The position numbers and the translations under genes are program-made. The notes under the pieces are model-generated. The model made no database searches and was not told the DNA's origin. It saw only the letters and a program-made list of their open reading frames with translations. DNA of 64,000 bases from Aptenodytes patagonicus (taxonomy: Eukaryota; Chordata; Aves; Sphenisciformes; Spheniscidae), in NCBI RefSeq assembly GCF_965638725.1, contig NW_027472014.1, positions 310,001 through 374,000 of the forward strand. Reading direction: 5' to 3'. Positions 43,218-55,855 of the stretch are shown here, piece after piece; the first letter of the stretch is position 1; every line of letters starts with the position of its first letter.

Positions 43218-43891
43218 AGGTCATGCTAACTAATTCTGAAGTTTGCAAAATCCCCAGCAACGCTAATGGGCCACTGATATCTGAGGACCAAAAGATAGGG
43301 GGGCTCTTATTAGGACGCTCCTCTGCTGGAGTAAAAGGACTAATTATTATTCCAGGAGTTATTGATGCTGACTATGAAGGGACAATCTATATAATGGCTT
43401 ACACGTTGAACCCACCGCTTTTTGTGCCCAAGGGAAGTCGGATTGCTCAAATTCTTGCTTTTAAGAGCCCAGTGACCTATTCCCTGCCAAGTGAGAAGAA
43501 GCGGGGCAGTGGAAGCTTTGGCTCCACTGGAACAGCAGTGTGTTTTTCGGCCAAATTAAACCACAGACCAATGATAAAAGGCAGCCTCCAGCAACAGGGC
43601 CTCACTGTATGGTTGAACGCAATGATGGATACGGGGGCAGATATCACCATCATAAGCTATTCACTTTGGCCCCCGCAGTGGAGACTAGAACCAGCAGGAA
43701 CTGCTGTTGCTGGAGTAGGGGGTCAATCAGCTACCTACGGTAGCCGTGAGCCGATACAAATAACCTTCCCAGAGGGACAGCAGGTAAATAATCGGGTACA
43801 CGTTTTGTCCCTTCCCAACGGTCTTGAAGCCTTAATTGGGCGAGACGTACTAAGCCAGACAGGGGCCATCCTGACAACTAAGCCTTTTTAG
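43169..43891 (+). pseudogene. ERV1 pro: dUTPase and aspartic protease
   Basis: 240 codons in the -1 frame relative to gag. A dUTPase-like domain comes first (IPGVIDADYEGTI, PKGSRIAQIL, GSGSFGSTG), then a retropepsin with its active site DTGADITII and the helix-region GRDVL near the end. The pairing of dUTPase and protease in pro is the betaretrovirus arrangement. The open frame is intact but, with gag broken and pol truncated, it is part of a dead element. Confidence 0.88.
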
Positions 43892-43893
43892 TT

Positions 43894-45639
43894 ATGGGCA
43901 CTGGGGAGCAATCGCGCAACCCCCCACTGACATGGATCTCTCATGATCCTACCTGGGTTGACCAGTGGCCCATGACCGAAGAGCGATTGCAAATCACAAA
44001 ACAATTAGTTGCTGAACAATTGGCCCAAGGACATATTAAGCCTTCTGTTAGCCCGTGGAATACCCCTATTTTTGTAATTCCCCAAAAATCAGGCAAATGG
44101 AGGTTATTACATGACCTCAGGAAAATTAATGCTCAAATGTTACCTATGGGAACATTACAACCTGGAATGCCATCGCCAACCATGTTACCAGCTGGGAGGC
44201 ACATATTGATAACTGATCTTAAAGACTGTTTTTTTACTATCCCTTTACACTCTCAAGATACTCAGCGCTTTGCCTTTTCAGTTCCGTCCATAAACAAGGC
44301 AAACCCTGCTGATCGATATGAATGGATAGTTTTGCCGCAGGGAATGAAAAATTCGCCTACATTATGCCAACTTTATGTAGCCAAAGCGCTACAGCCAGTG
44401 AGACAGGAGTGGGCTAATACCATTATTTATCATTATATGGATGATATTTTGTGTTGTCAACAACAGCCTTTTACAGCGAAAAATATCCAATGGCTGACTA
44501 TACTGTTGGCAGAAAAAGGGCTCGTAGTGGCACCAGAAAAAATTCAACAGTCTGCACCGTGGAAATATTTAGGCTGGACCATAGAAACATCAAAAATCCG
44601 GCCTCAAAAACTTACATTAAAAACCCCGTTAAAAACATTAACAAATATACAAACCCTTTTGGGAGATATTCAATGGGTCCGTAACTGTGCTGGAATTACT
44701 AGTGAAGCTATCAAACCACTAACTGAACTGCTCCGAGGGTCGCACCCTGCAGAAAAGATTTTGCTAACACCTAAACATTATGCTGTGTTGCAAAACATAG
44801 TGGACAAACTTTCTGTAGCTTGGACGACCCGACGGATCCTCAACCTTCCAATTTCACTTTTGGTTTGCAATCTGACCGAGTCACCGTTTGCGGTCGTTTG
44901 TCAATGGCACAACAAAGACAGGGCAGCAAGGGAGTCGTTCACAGATACGGATGCCATTGACACGACCACAATAGATACGACTACAAGTGACCAGATTAGC
45001 AAACGAAGTAAACAGAAACAACAATTGGCAAATCAACAAAATTTTTATATTCTGGAGTGGATATTTTTACGAGTGCAACCCCCTACTAGCATACAAACGA
45101 GACCAGAAGCAGTGGGCGAATTAATTCGCAAAGGGCGGTCACGGATTCTAGAACTAACAGGAGAAGAGCCTGCCGCTATCAGCATTCCCGTTAACGCAGC
45201 AGACTTGGAATGGTGGATGCGTAATTCCTTAGCCATCCAAGAGGCGTTACTAGGGTATGCGGGAATCGTGCATTCTCGACAACCTCAGGGGAAATTATGG
45301 CAGTTAATAAAACAAAATCAGTGGCTGGAGAAACCTAAGGTCACAGAAGGGCCAATTCCGGGAGGTATTACAGCATACACCGATGCCGGAAAGAGGTCCA
45401 AGAGAGCTGTCTGTGTATGGTATGAGGCTGATAAATGGCACCGTCAGTCTCTCATGGGACAGGAGGGAGACACCTTGCAGACGCTAGAACTGACCGCAGT
45501 AATATGGGCGTTGGAGCATTGGTTAAATTTCCCACTAAACGTGGTATCTGATTCTTTATATGTTGTGGGGATGGGAATCTCACTAACGGACATTCCTGAG
45601 TTTGATTTTAATGAGCAAACACTGTACCACCTGGCATGA
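43894..45639 (+). pseudogene. ERV1 pol: RT and partial RNase H, truncated
   Basis: Open for 581 codons, starting just after the pro stop. Reverse transcriptase motifs: KSGKWRLLHDLRKIN, LKDCFFTIPL, LPQGMKNSPT and the catalytic YMDD at 44434-44445. Connection domain follows, then RNase H with Asp in AYTDAG, Glu in LQTLELTAV and Asp in VVSDSLYV. Integrase is missing: the frame stops at TGA 45637-45639 where ERV2 sequence begins. The enzyme core motifs are intact but the polyprotein cannot be completed. Confidence 0.9.
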
Positions 45640-45908
45640 CAAGGCACTTAAGCAGAAAACAACGGAGAAAGGAATGTGCAGCTGGAAGGAGAAAAACAAG
45701 ATAAAGACCATGAAGGCATTTCGCATGATCAGGAAGAACGGGCCAATCTGCTAGAGCATAGATGCGCGTGAACACAAGGCTGTAACCTATCTGCAAGCTG
45801 CAGGTAGCGCGTGTACACTTCTGCTTGCTATAAAAGATGCTAACAAAGAGCAATAAAGGTCTTTGGTTGCCGTGTCTGCCGGAGTCCGTGCCGCTTTTCA
45901 CCCCCACA
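45637..45908 (+). mobile_element. ERV2 5' LTR
   Basis: About 270 bp beginning near TGACAAGG (start not certain) and ending CCCCCACA at 45908. It contains TATAAAAG at 45829-45836 and AATAAA at 45852-45857, the usual U3/R order. A tRNA-Lys primer site follows two bases later. It replaces the 3' part of ERV1 pol. No matching 3' LTR is found. Confidence 0.8.
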
Positions 45909-45910
45909 AA

Positions 45911-45928
45911 TGGCGCCCAACGTGGGGC
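45911..45928 (+). other. Primer binding site, tRNA-Lys(1,2) type (ERV2)
   Basis: TGGCGCCCAACGTGGGGC, the complement of tRNA-Lys(1,2) and typical of betaretroviruses. It is the same primer type as the ERVL provirus here but differs from that of ERV1. Confidence 0.9.
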
Positions 45929-46073
45929 GAAAATGCTGGAACAGAGCACCGGTGGGGAGCCAGCTGAACGAGTCATAGCCAGCGGGAGACAGAGCAGTCT
46001 CAGGAAAGAGCTGGAGCCGGAACTTTGAATCATCGCCTCGTTGGAGCAGAGGTGAGCAGCTGGGAAACTTAAA

Positions 46074-46912
46074 ATGGGATCACAACTAACTAAGGAGGAG
46101 GAATCTATACTATGTACTATTAAGAAGCTGTTAGAAAAGTGTGGAATTAAGTATGATGATTATACCCTCCGCCTATTGCTTTCATGGCTAAAACGAAAGG
46201 GAATTCCCCTTGATTCGGCTACTGCTTTTAACGGCGAGCGGGAGACCCGCTACGGGGCGCGGGACTCGCTCAGTTAATGGGGGAGGACCCTATCAATACG
46301 CCGCAACTGCAGGCACGGCTGGCGCCTGAAATTTTAAGACAATCAGCAGACCTTGCGTTTCAAGCAATGATAAAGGTCCCTGATACAGGACGACCGGTAA
46401 AATCCTTTACTAGCATTAAGCAAGGGACCAACGAACCTTATATGGATTTTATCGACAAGCTCCAAGAAGCTATTCAAAAACAAATACAAAATCCTGAAGC
46501 CAAAGAGGCATTGCTTATGAAATTGGCTATAGAAAATGCCAATGAGGACTGTAAAAGAGTCTTACAGACATTGCGAAATCCGACCATAATAGACATGCTT
46601 GACGCGTGCAACCGTGTGGGTTCAATTACACATAAGAATGAGGTTTTTGCAGCCTGTTTAGCCGCTGCCTTGCGTCCCGGTAACAAAGCGTGTTTCCGCT
46701 GTGGAAACTCGGGGCATTTTAAACGGCAATGTCCTGAGAATCCTGTACAGAAGGGAGGATCAGAAGGAATTCAGCAGCCCCCTGGTATTTGCCCACGCTA
46801 CCGCAAGGGGAGGCACTATGTTAATCAATGCCGGTCGAAATACGATCTCCGCAGTCGACCCTTGTCGGGAAACGGGAAGTCGAGCGCGAGGTGGGGGCGC
46901 GCACCGACATAA
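46074..46912 (+). pseudogene. ERV2 gag, internally deleted
   Basis: ATG 46074 opens a matrix-like start (MGSQLTKEEESILCTIKKLL). After about 67 codons the frame meets a TAA at 46275-46277 and the capsid C-terminal half follows directly, with a major homology region (KQGTNEPYMDFIDKLQEAI) and one good zinc knuckle CFRCGNSGHFKRQC. The second knuckle is degraded. The N-terminal capsid and most of the region between matrix and capsid are missing, so a large deletion is inferred. Overlaps the pro frame. Confidence 0.85.
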
Positions 46913-47673
46913 ATGCCACCCCAAAATCCCCAACCCCAAAACCCCATGAGACCACTGTCTCAGCAGGCCTGGATCACCTCAAGGCCAGAACCATCGGCAG
47001 TGCCGGAGTGGATGTCTCCACAGCCACCAATCTCTCTATAAACGATCAGACTCTCAATGTGAGAGGCCCCCTTGGCCAGGGGCTGAGTGCCCTATTGGTG
47101 GGGAGGTCCAGTGCTACTATGCAGGGTTTGTTTGTGTTACCTGGGGTTATCGACTCTGATTATACGGGACAGCTGCAAGCGTCGCTATGGACCCCCTCTC
47201 CTCCAGTATTTATTCCAGCTGGAAGTAGGATTGCACAGCTAGTTCCTTTTAAGAGTATGGTTCGTAATCGGGATCCTATTTCCCGGGGAGCTGGTGGATT
47301 TGGGTCCACAGGTGAACCAAATATTTTTTGGACTCAGCTTGTCCAAAGAACTCAGCCCACTTTGACCTGCACTCTAAAGAATAAAGGCAGCAAACCGGAA
47401 CAACTGGTAGTGAAGGGAATGATAGATACAGGGGCAGACGTTACTATCATCAGTACTGCAAAGTGGCCTGGATCATGGGAAACCATCCCGGTCAACACAG
47501 GGCTAGTGGGAATCGGAGGCCTGTCGACGTCCAGGCAGAGTGCCAACTTAAATACAGATTGTAAGCCCAGAAGGACAGGTTGCAACTATTCGACCTTTTG
47601 TGGTTCCTGTGCCGTTAAACCTGTGGGGACGAGATGTCTTGAGCACTTGGGGACTAGTGATTGGCACTGCTGA
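46828..47673 (+). pseudogene. ERV2 pro: dUTPase and aspartic protease
   Basis: 281 codons overlapping gag in another frame. dUTPase motifs GSAGVDV, LPGVIDSDYTGQL, PAGSRIAQLV and RGAGGFGSTG are all present. The retropepsin active site is DTGADVTII at about 47428-47454. The C-terminus after SRQSAN loses family resemblance, which suggests a frameshift near 47545 before the usual protease end. Confidence 0.87.
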
Positions 47674-47748
47674 TCCGCATCAACATTTTTAGCGGGGGTC
47701 ACTGGCGCTCGGCCCACCGTTCGACTCACATGGCTCACCGATCAGCCA

Positions 47749-50326
47749 GTGTGGGTGGATCAGTGGCCCCTATCACAGGAAAAGGCCGACGCGTTGCAAA
47801 CGTTAGTGGACGAGCAAGTGAGTCAAGGACATCTGGTTCCCACCACCAGCGCCTGGAACACCCCAGTGTTTGTTATAAAAAAGAAAAGTGGCAAATGGAG
47901 ACTTCTACATGATTTACGGCAAGTAAATGCCGTGATTCAAGATATGGGGACATTGCAACCAGGTATGCCTTCACCAACATTGATACCTCGTCAATGGGAC
48001 ATTGTGATTATCGATTTGAAAGACTGCTTTTTCACGATTCCCTTAGTGCCGGAAGATGCTCCCAGATTTGCCTTCTCTCTCCCAGTTGTAAACCATCAAG
48101 GGCCTAGGCTGCGATATCATTGGACGGTGTTGCCCCAGGGCATGAAAAACAGTCCCACAATATGTCAAATGTATGTTGCGCGTGCGTTGTCGCCCATAAG
48201 AAACAAATATCCTGACTTAATTTGTTATCACTACATGGACGATATTTTAATCGCCGGACGAGACCCAAAGGAACTCGTCACAGTTATGAAAGGTATGTTG
48301 CAGGGGTTAAAGACATACGGCTTGCAAATAGCTCCTGAAAAGGTGCAAGTGCAAGCCCCGTGGAAGTACTTGGGGTGGAAGATTTTAGAACATACGATAC
48401 AGCCCCAACCCATAACCTTGCAATCTAACATTAAAACACTGAATGACTTGCAGAAACTAGTAGGGACTATCAATTGGGTACGCCCATTGCTGGGAATAGA
48501 TAATGACATGTTAAACCCACTGTTCAAGTTGTTAAAGGGTAATCCTGAGTTGACATCTCCACGAGAATTAACGAGAGGCCAAACAAGCGCTACAAAAAAT
48601 ATCACAGGCGCTTACCAAAAGGCAAGCACAACGCGTAATTGAAGGATTGGGAGTTAACTTGTATGTCCTAAATCAGTCCCGACAAGCAGTGGGCCTCTTA
48701 GGCCAATGGGACACCAAGGGTACCCAGGATCCCTTAGCCATCATTGAATGGGTATTCCTGCCGCATCAAGCACCAAAAACAATAGTGACAAGGGTGGAAA
48801 TGTTTTCGATGCTTGTGCGAAAGGGACGCGCGCGATGTTTGGAATTAACGGGCACAGATCTTAAAACAATTTATCTCCCACTGACTAAAGACCACCTTAA
48901 TTGGTGTGAGGCTAATAGCCTAGAACTACAGATAGCGCTGGAAAATTTTAAGGGACATATTCTAATTCACTATCCATCTCACAAATTATTCTCCCTTAAT
49001 GAGGAAATTAGTATAATTCCTGAATTGTTGAGTAAGGAGGTACCTGTCGAAGGACCCACCTTATTCACCGATGGATCAGGACGAACAGGTAAGGCAGTTA
49101 TAGTGTGGTGTGAAAAAGGGGAATGGAAACATCAAGTTCACCATGTTGTAGGAAGTCCTCAGCTGGTGGAAATATACGCAGTAATTCAGGTCTTTTGCCA
49201 ATGGGAGATGCCATTAAATTTGGTTACTGATTCTCAGTACGTCGCCAACGTTGTCAGGCGCTTGGAAAAGGCTTGGCTCAAAGAAGTTGATAACGAACCA
49301 GTGTTTTTAATGTTCAAACAGGTATGGGACTTGTTGAATCGCCGCGTAAACCCGTATTACGTGCTCCACGTGAGGAGCCATACCTCTCTCCCAGGGTTTA
49401 TATCAGAAGGGAATGCGCGAGCTGATCGTCTCGCTGCCCCCGTATGGACAGTCCCTGTACCAGACGTTTCTACACAAGCCCGATTGTCGCACGAGTTTTT
49501 CCATCAATCTGCCCGAATGCTGCGTCGACAATTTGGGTTGACTTGGGACACGGCACGAAGTATTGTACAAATGTGTCCTGACTGTCAGCAATTAGTTCCC
49601 ATACCCCAAACAGGGGTAAATCCCCGAGGAGAAAAGGCCCTACAGATTTGGCAATCCGATGTTACTCATATCGGAGAATTTGGCAAACAAAAATATGTGC
49701 ATGTTTCCATCGATACATTCTCCGGAGCTCTATGGGCGACCGCAGAGACCGGAGAAAAAAGCAAAGATATTTTACGGCACTGGAAAGGGGCCTTTGCTGC
49801 TCTAGGGGTTCCACACCAGATCAAAACGGACAATGGGCCCGGGTACATAAGCGCAAAAACGCAGGCCTTTTTGGCACAATGGGGCATTCGACATATCACT
49901 GGTATCCCTTATTCCCCTCAGAGCCAGGGTATCGTTGAGCGGGCTCATCTCACTCTCAAGCAGCTACTACAAAAACAAAAAGGGGGAATGCTAGGGGAAT
50001 CACCGCAAGCCCGCCTCCATAAGGCAATATATGTGTTAAATCATCTTACAATAAGGGAAGACAGGACAGCCGTTGGCAGCCCTAACGCAGTAATAGCGAG
50101 ACACTTTACATCTTGTAACTCGGCTTCTCCAGTAGGAGAAAAGGCTCGGGTGTGGGTCAAGTCATTGGAAAATAGCCAATGGGAAGGCCCTTATGATCTT
50201 ATAACATGGGGGAGAGGATATGCTTGTGTTTCCACAGATCGTGGACCCCGGTGGATACCTGCCCGCTGCGTTCGACCGTATCTGGACAAGGAGCCCAAGG
50301 AGCCCACAGATGCATCAACGGTTTGA
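47749..50326 (+). pseudogene. ERV2 pol: RT, RNase H, integrase, frameshifted
   Basis: Two frames, 47749-48642 and 48647-50326, separated by a frameshift near 48580-48645. The first has RT with KSGKWRLLHDLRQVN, LPQGMKNSPT and YMDD (48232-48243). The second has RNase H (LFTDGSG, VEIYAV, VTDSQYV). Integrase follows with an HHCC domain (HEFFHQSARM...CPDC), then the DDE residues in WQSDVTH, KTDNGPGY and QGIVERAH, then a basic C-terminal domain ending near 50326. All catalytic residues are visible; the frameshift prevents one polyprotein. Confidence 0.9.
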
Positions 50327-50674
50327 AGTAGATTACTGGGACTTACACAAAGTATCTCATTCGATATTTGGGGAACTACCTAGTGGGCCAGGCCGTGCCG
50401 GGGTATATAGGGGACCAAGTGGGTTGCCATTAGCCGTGGACTGGGAACACCAGGCAGCAGAGAACAGTCAACTGGATAATCGAGAGGTGACAGGAATTCC
50501 CTGCCTCCAGTGTCCCGGATCAACACATCACGCATGGACTTTGTGCAAATGTGATAATTGCAAAAAAAAAAAAAACCTGGTATTGTCACTCTCAGTTCCG
50601 GGCGGGAAGGTGCACAAGGTGTAAAGGGAATACCACCGGGAACGCCGAACCACAGAATCTACAGCTAGTGTAGA
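50304..50674 (+). other. Unclassified ERV2 3' remnant with Cys-rich ORF
   Basis: A frame overlapping the end of pol runs to 50624. It contains a Cys/His cluster, CLQCPGSTHHAWTLCKCDNC, followed by an A13 run at about 50562-50574. It lies where env would begin but shows no signal peptide, furin site or transmembrane segment. No polypurine tract or 3' LTR appears before B2 starts at 50675. Possibly the first part of an env-region or accessory frame; not identified. Confidence 0.35.
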
Positions 50675-52300
50675 TCTGGGCCGCCTTTCCTGCCTGACCG
50701 CCTGCTCCCCTTGTCAGCTTCCGTGAACAGGGAGAAGCCCATTTCTGCAGGAGTTTTATAATTTGAGGTTTTTGGCCAGTTGGCAATGTTGTCTCCAGGC
50801 AGGGGTTGGAGATGTGGTTGGTGTTTAGCAATATGGAAACTTCTCTGCTGCAGCACAGTAGGAAATATCACTTTCAGCTTTAAGCTCAGAGCTGGGCATG
50901 AAAAAAATGTCAAGCCAGTGTCCTGAGTGTTTCTATCTCACCTCAGTTCTTGTGGAGCTAATGAATTTTCCCAAGTGTTTCATCATCTCATGCCAATCAT
51001 TAATGATAACTGCGATGACAGTATGCCGGCCAGGCGGACAAGTTCTCCACAGATGCTCTCTTCACATTTCTACAGTTTTCAGCAGTTTACAGTTACATCC
51101 TTTCCTCAATCTCTCTCAGCACCAGGAAGCAAAAAGGTGTCGACACCGGCTCCTCTCATCGGATCGCTGCCAGTATTCCCTGGTTTTACATCAAGCTGGC
51201 TGTTCAGCTCACAGGTCACACTCTGTTTGTTCTCTGGTTCTTGTTCTGTTTCTTTTTCTTCTGAACATCCTTGCCAAGATCTACAGAGAAACCTGAGCAT
51301 GACATCAGTTGGCTGCAGTCATGCAGAAGGACGCCTGTGGTTGCAAACACGTTCCTCTCTCTCCCTGGCTTTCAGGATGCCAGGTCTGCTCCGGATCCAT
51401 CTTGTTCTTTACTCTTGAAACTTGATTTTTATTATTATTTTTTTAATATTACTTAAGGAGACCTATTTCTATCTATCTATCCTAGCAGAGATAATGAGAG
51501 GGATGACTCATGGGCATGACTCATTGGACAAGCATTGCCTTATATGGTATGTCCTGGCCCCCATTCACACCACCGAGGGTGTGTTAACAGCACAGGGGGT
51601 GACGCTGTTTGTCCTCCCCAACCTCTGGGATGGTTGGGCCCCTTCTGAAATCTGATTTGCTTGACGTCAGTTATCTCTCTCTCTCTCTCTCCATGTAAGT
51701 AATCTCTTTTCTCTGCTGCTAAATTGTTGCTAAATGGCTTCACTAATGATCAGTTTATAGTAACCTGCAGTGGTACAGACCTACAAGGTTGTTGCTGTTA
51801 TCCACTGTTTCTGTATGATTGATGACTGTTGTTATTGATTGCTGCCACTGCCTTTGATTGACACTGTATTATTGATTGCTGTTAGTAATTTGTATTGCGT
51901 TGCTAGGGGTGATTTTGTAGTATCCTGGCTAGTGGTTACAGACAGTGCTGCACTGGTCGGATGCTCCTGTGGGCGTAGCAGCGACAGTAAGGTGCCCTTG
52001 TTGATGGCACAGCCATGCAACTCACAATTTGACATCGCGGTGTATCTGTCAGACGTATGTTTGTTCCCCTGGGAATTGGGGTTTCCTGGAAAAAAGGGGT
52101 GGCGGAGCTGTAGGAGAGCGGGCGCTCGGAGCTTCAAACTTTGGAGATGAAGCTCAAACTCGTCGAGTGGCCGAGCGGGACCGTAGCGCTCGTCCTGCCT
52201 CTGGTCACACCCAGGTGCTCCGGTTGTTTTGCCTGGGAATTCAAATTCCTGGGTTTCTGTTATTTTAATTTTTACTGCCTATTATTTACCTGAAACTATT

Positions 52301-53691
52301 TAGAATAAAAACTTGAAAAACAGCTACTGGCATAGTCTTTGGGAGTAAATAATGTGTCTCATCTACTCTAGCTACTATTAAAACTTTACAGATGGTAATT
52401 ACTCCCAATTTGTACTATAAAATTACAAATAGCAGAATATAGAGTACTAATCGGGAGAAATATCTGTAGGGAAACAACTCTAGTTAATATTAACAAATAA
52501 AAAAATAAAAGACTAATTAAAAATTTAAAATAAAACATCATGGGCACTAGTTAATGCCACTTAGTAAAGTAATGATTAAAATGTTAGAGTGTAAATAACT
52601 AGAAGAAATATTATTTATGAGGAACGACAAAATTTAATTGGAGCGATTACTTAACGAACCAGGCAGTAATTATTCCCAATTTGTATTGTAATATCAAAGA
52701 AAAATAAATTCAGAAACCCACTTTAAGTGACAAAGATAGAAAATGAATTGGGAGTCATTAATAGCTAAATTTGAACATAGACATTATTAAATAAATTGCT
52801 GGCATTAGTGACTCCCAATTGGAAACAAAATAATGGACTTCTAGCATATAAAACGGAAGTAGAATTGGAAAAGGAATCGGGAGTCTTTAATGCTTAAATT
52901 ATAACATACCTTTGAGTAGGTTCAGAGGCAATGATGACTCCGGCTTCGAAATAGTAATTAAAAAAATTACTAAATAGTAATTGAAAAATAGAAATTGAAG
53001 CTTTAGATTTTTACGTAAAGAGAAATAAAAATGAGTCACTCTATAATGGCTACATTTAAAGGCAGAGATTAAAAACAATTCACTGGCGGTCATGGAAGAC
53101 TATATATTTACTACTATGAATATAATTAATTATTATTAAGTACCAATGAGAGCTATAATAAAAGTAAAAATAGTGCAAATTAGATTTGATTAATAAAAAG
53201 TTAAGTTAAATCTTAAAACCATATTTTAGATCACTAATTGGTCATCATTAGTGCCTGTTATTTATTTAATAACAGCAATGCTTCATTTATGCATTAACGA
53301 TGCCCCAAACAGTATTATCACAATAAAAACTTCAAATTATGTAGTGGAAATAGAATACAAATTGGGAGCAGTTTATTATAATTACATCTTATCGTAATTA
53401 CCGTAATTAAAGTGCTCCTAACGAGGCTTCAAATTGATAACCTGAGATGTAATTAAACCTTCCTCTTCTGTCAGTCGCTTTGTTTTTCGCCCTTTGTCTC
53501 CTTTTCATTTTTCCTGAGGCAGTATTAAATGAAATTCTCCTTGGGTGCAATTAATGCATTTGTTGTATTTTATATGATTACTTAAATAGGTAATATTATA
53601 TTATTCGCACGGCCTAATTAAATAATTCAGTCAGGCCTCTGACAGTTGTGCTCTATGAGCCAGCAATCCTCCCAGAAGTGCTTCTCAGTCC
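52301..53691. repeat. AT-rich block with ATTGGGAGT motif, B2
   Basis: Twin of 30450-31840 with a few substitutions (for example AAAAATAAAAGACT near 52501 in place of AAAAGTAAAAAACT). Confidence 0.6.
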
Positions 53692-53696
53692 TCCAG

Positions 53697-54451
53697 ATTC
53701 AAAGAATCAAAGAATATCTCGAGTTGGAAGGGACCCGTAAGGATCATCAAGTCCAACTCCCTGCTCCTCACAAGACTACCTAACACTAAACCAGCTGACT
53801 AAGAGCGTCCTCCAGACACTCCTTGAACTCTGACAGGCTTGGTGCTGTGACCACTTCCCTGGGGAGCCTGTTCCAGCGGCCGACCAGCCTCTCAGTGAGG
53901 CACCTTTTCCTAACGTCCATTCTGAACTTCCCCTGATGCAGCTTCATTCCATTTCCTCGTGTCCTATCGCTGGTCACCAGAGAGAGGAGATCAGCACCTC
54001 CCCCTCCGCTGCCCCCCTTGAGGAAGTTGTAGACTGTGATGAGGTCACCCTCAGCCTTCTCTTCTCCAAGCTGAACAAACCAAGTGACCTCAGCCGCTCC
54101 TTGTAAGTCTTGCCCTCGGGACTCTTCACCATCTTGGTCGCCCTCCTCTGGACACACTCTAATAGTCTGGTGTCCTTATTCTATTGAGGCATCCAAAACT
54201 GCACACAGTACTCGAGGTGGGGCCGCACCAGTGCAGTGTAGAGCGGAACAATCACTTCCCTCGACCAGCTCGCTATGCTGTGCTTGATGCACCCCAGGAC
54301 ACAGTTGGCCCTCTGGGCTGCCAGGGCACATTGTTGACTCATGTTCAACTGGCCATCAACCCAAACCCCCAGAACTCTTTCCGCAGGGCTGCTCCCCAGC
54401 CTCTCCTCCCGCAGTTTGTACGTATAACCAGGATTACCCCGTCCCAGGTGC
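53697..54451 (-). mobile_element. CR1 LINE, 3' part, in B2
   Basis: Twin of 31846-32600, same truncation and frameshifts, so the insertion predates the duplication. Confidence 0.9.
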
Positions 54452-54470
54452 AGACATGTGTACTCGTGTA

Positions 54471-55296
54471 CTCATGTACATGTGACGTCAGAAACACCTG
54501 CACAGGCCACCTGCATGCTTGTGCCCTAACAGCTACAGAGCCACCAGTGACATCACAAGCACCAGGACAAGCCAGGGGCCAGTTCCTAACCTATCACCTA
54601 CTCAGGCACATGTGACATCACAAGCACCTACGCAAGCCAGGTGCATGCTCCCGCTCAATCCTGCCTGCTCATCCACCTATGACATCACTAGCAGCTGCAC
54701 AAGCAAAGGGCCTGCTCCTCTGCTAAAACCTTCTCAGGCACTTGTGACCTCAAAAGCACCTTTACAAGCCAGCTGCATGCTCCTGCCCTAATAGCTGCAG
54801 AGCCACCATTGACTTCACAAGCACCTGCACAAGCCAGGTGTTCATTCATACCCAAAAAGCTACTTAGATACCAGTGACATCAGAAGCAGCTGTACAAGCA
54901 GGGGCCTGCTCCTGCCCTACCACCTACTCAGCCACCGATGACATCAGATGCACCTGCACAAGCCAGGAGCTTTCTCCTGCCATATCAACTACTCAGGCAC
55001 TTGCAACGCAATAGGCAGCTGAACATAGATGGTTCCTACTCCAGCCCTATAACCTACTCAGGCACATGTGACATCACAAACACCTGCACAGGCCAGCTGC
55101 ATGCTCCTGCCCTAACAGCTACTCAGCTGCAGGTGACATCACAAGCAGCTGAACAAGCCAGGGGCCTCCTCCTGCCCTATCTCCTACTTGGGATCATGTG
55201 AGATCACAAGCACCTGCACAAGCCAGGTTCCTGTTCTTGGCCTAACACCTACTCAGCCACCAGTGACCTCACAAGCACCTGCACAGCAGAAGCATC
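54471..55296 (+). repeat. 65-bp minisatellite with CRE-like octamers, B2
   Basis: Twin of 32620-33445 with the same unit number, about 13. The perfect TGACGTCA of the first unit is kept at about 54483-54490. Confidence 0.9.
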
Positions 55297-55855
55297 CTCA
55301 CTTCCAACACCCCGGCTTTGTCCCCTCCATCTCCATCTCTGTCTCCCATCTCCCCGTGCTCTCCTCTCTCCCAGGCACCTTTCTCACCCTCTCCACGACC
55401 TCCCAATGCCTCTGCCTGCCTCTGTGTTTGTGTGGCAGATGTTACCTGGGAAGCATTGTCTCAGCTATACCACCTGCATCTCCTTCTCCCTCTGTTGTCA
55501 TCGTTACTGTACCAGCTATCTGATGCACTTTTCAACCTCATGGGCCCTCTCGTCCTGCCTCCCTTCTGCTGGTAAATCCTGTTCCTGCAAGAGAAGTGTC
55601 AATCAGTCGGTGCCGCCTCTGTGGCATCTTACCTGCATCTGCCTGAGCTGGACAGCTGGTGGGAACTGTCACCATCAGCCCCGGATGTGCTTGAAGTCTT
55701 CTCCTTGCACAGGTGTGGCTCTGGGTGTGCTTGGCCTCCTGTGAGTAATGGCTTCACCGGTAGGCTTGGATTTAGTGAATCCCCATGGACAAATGGATGT
55801 AGCAGGTGCTCCATCCAAGAATTTTGATGTGCTGACACTCTGGAGTGAATTGGGA

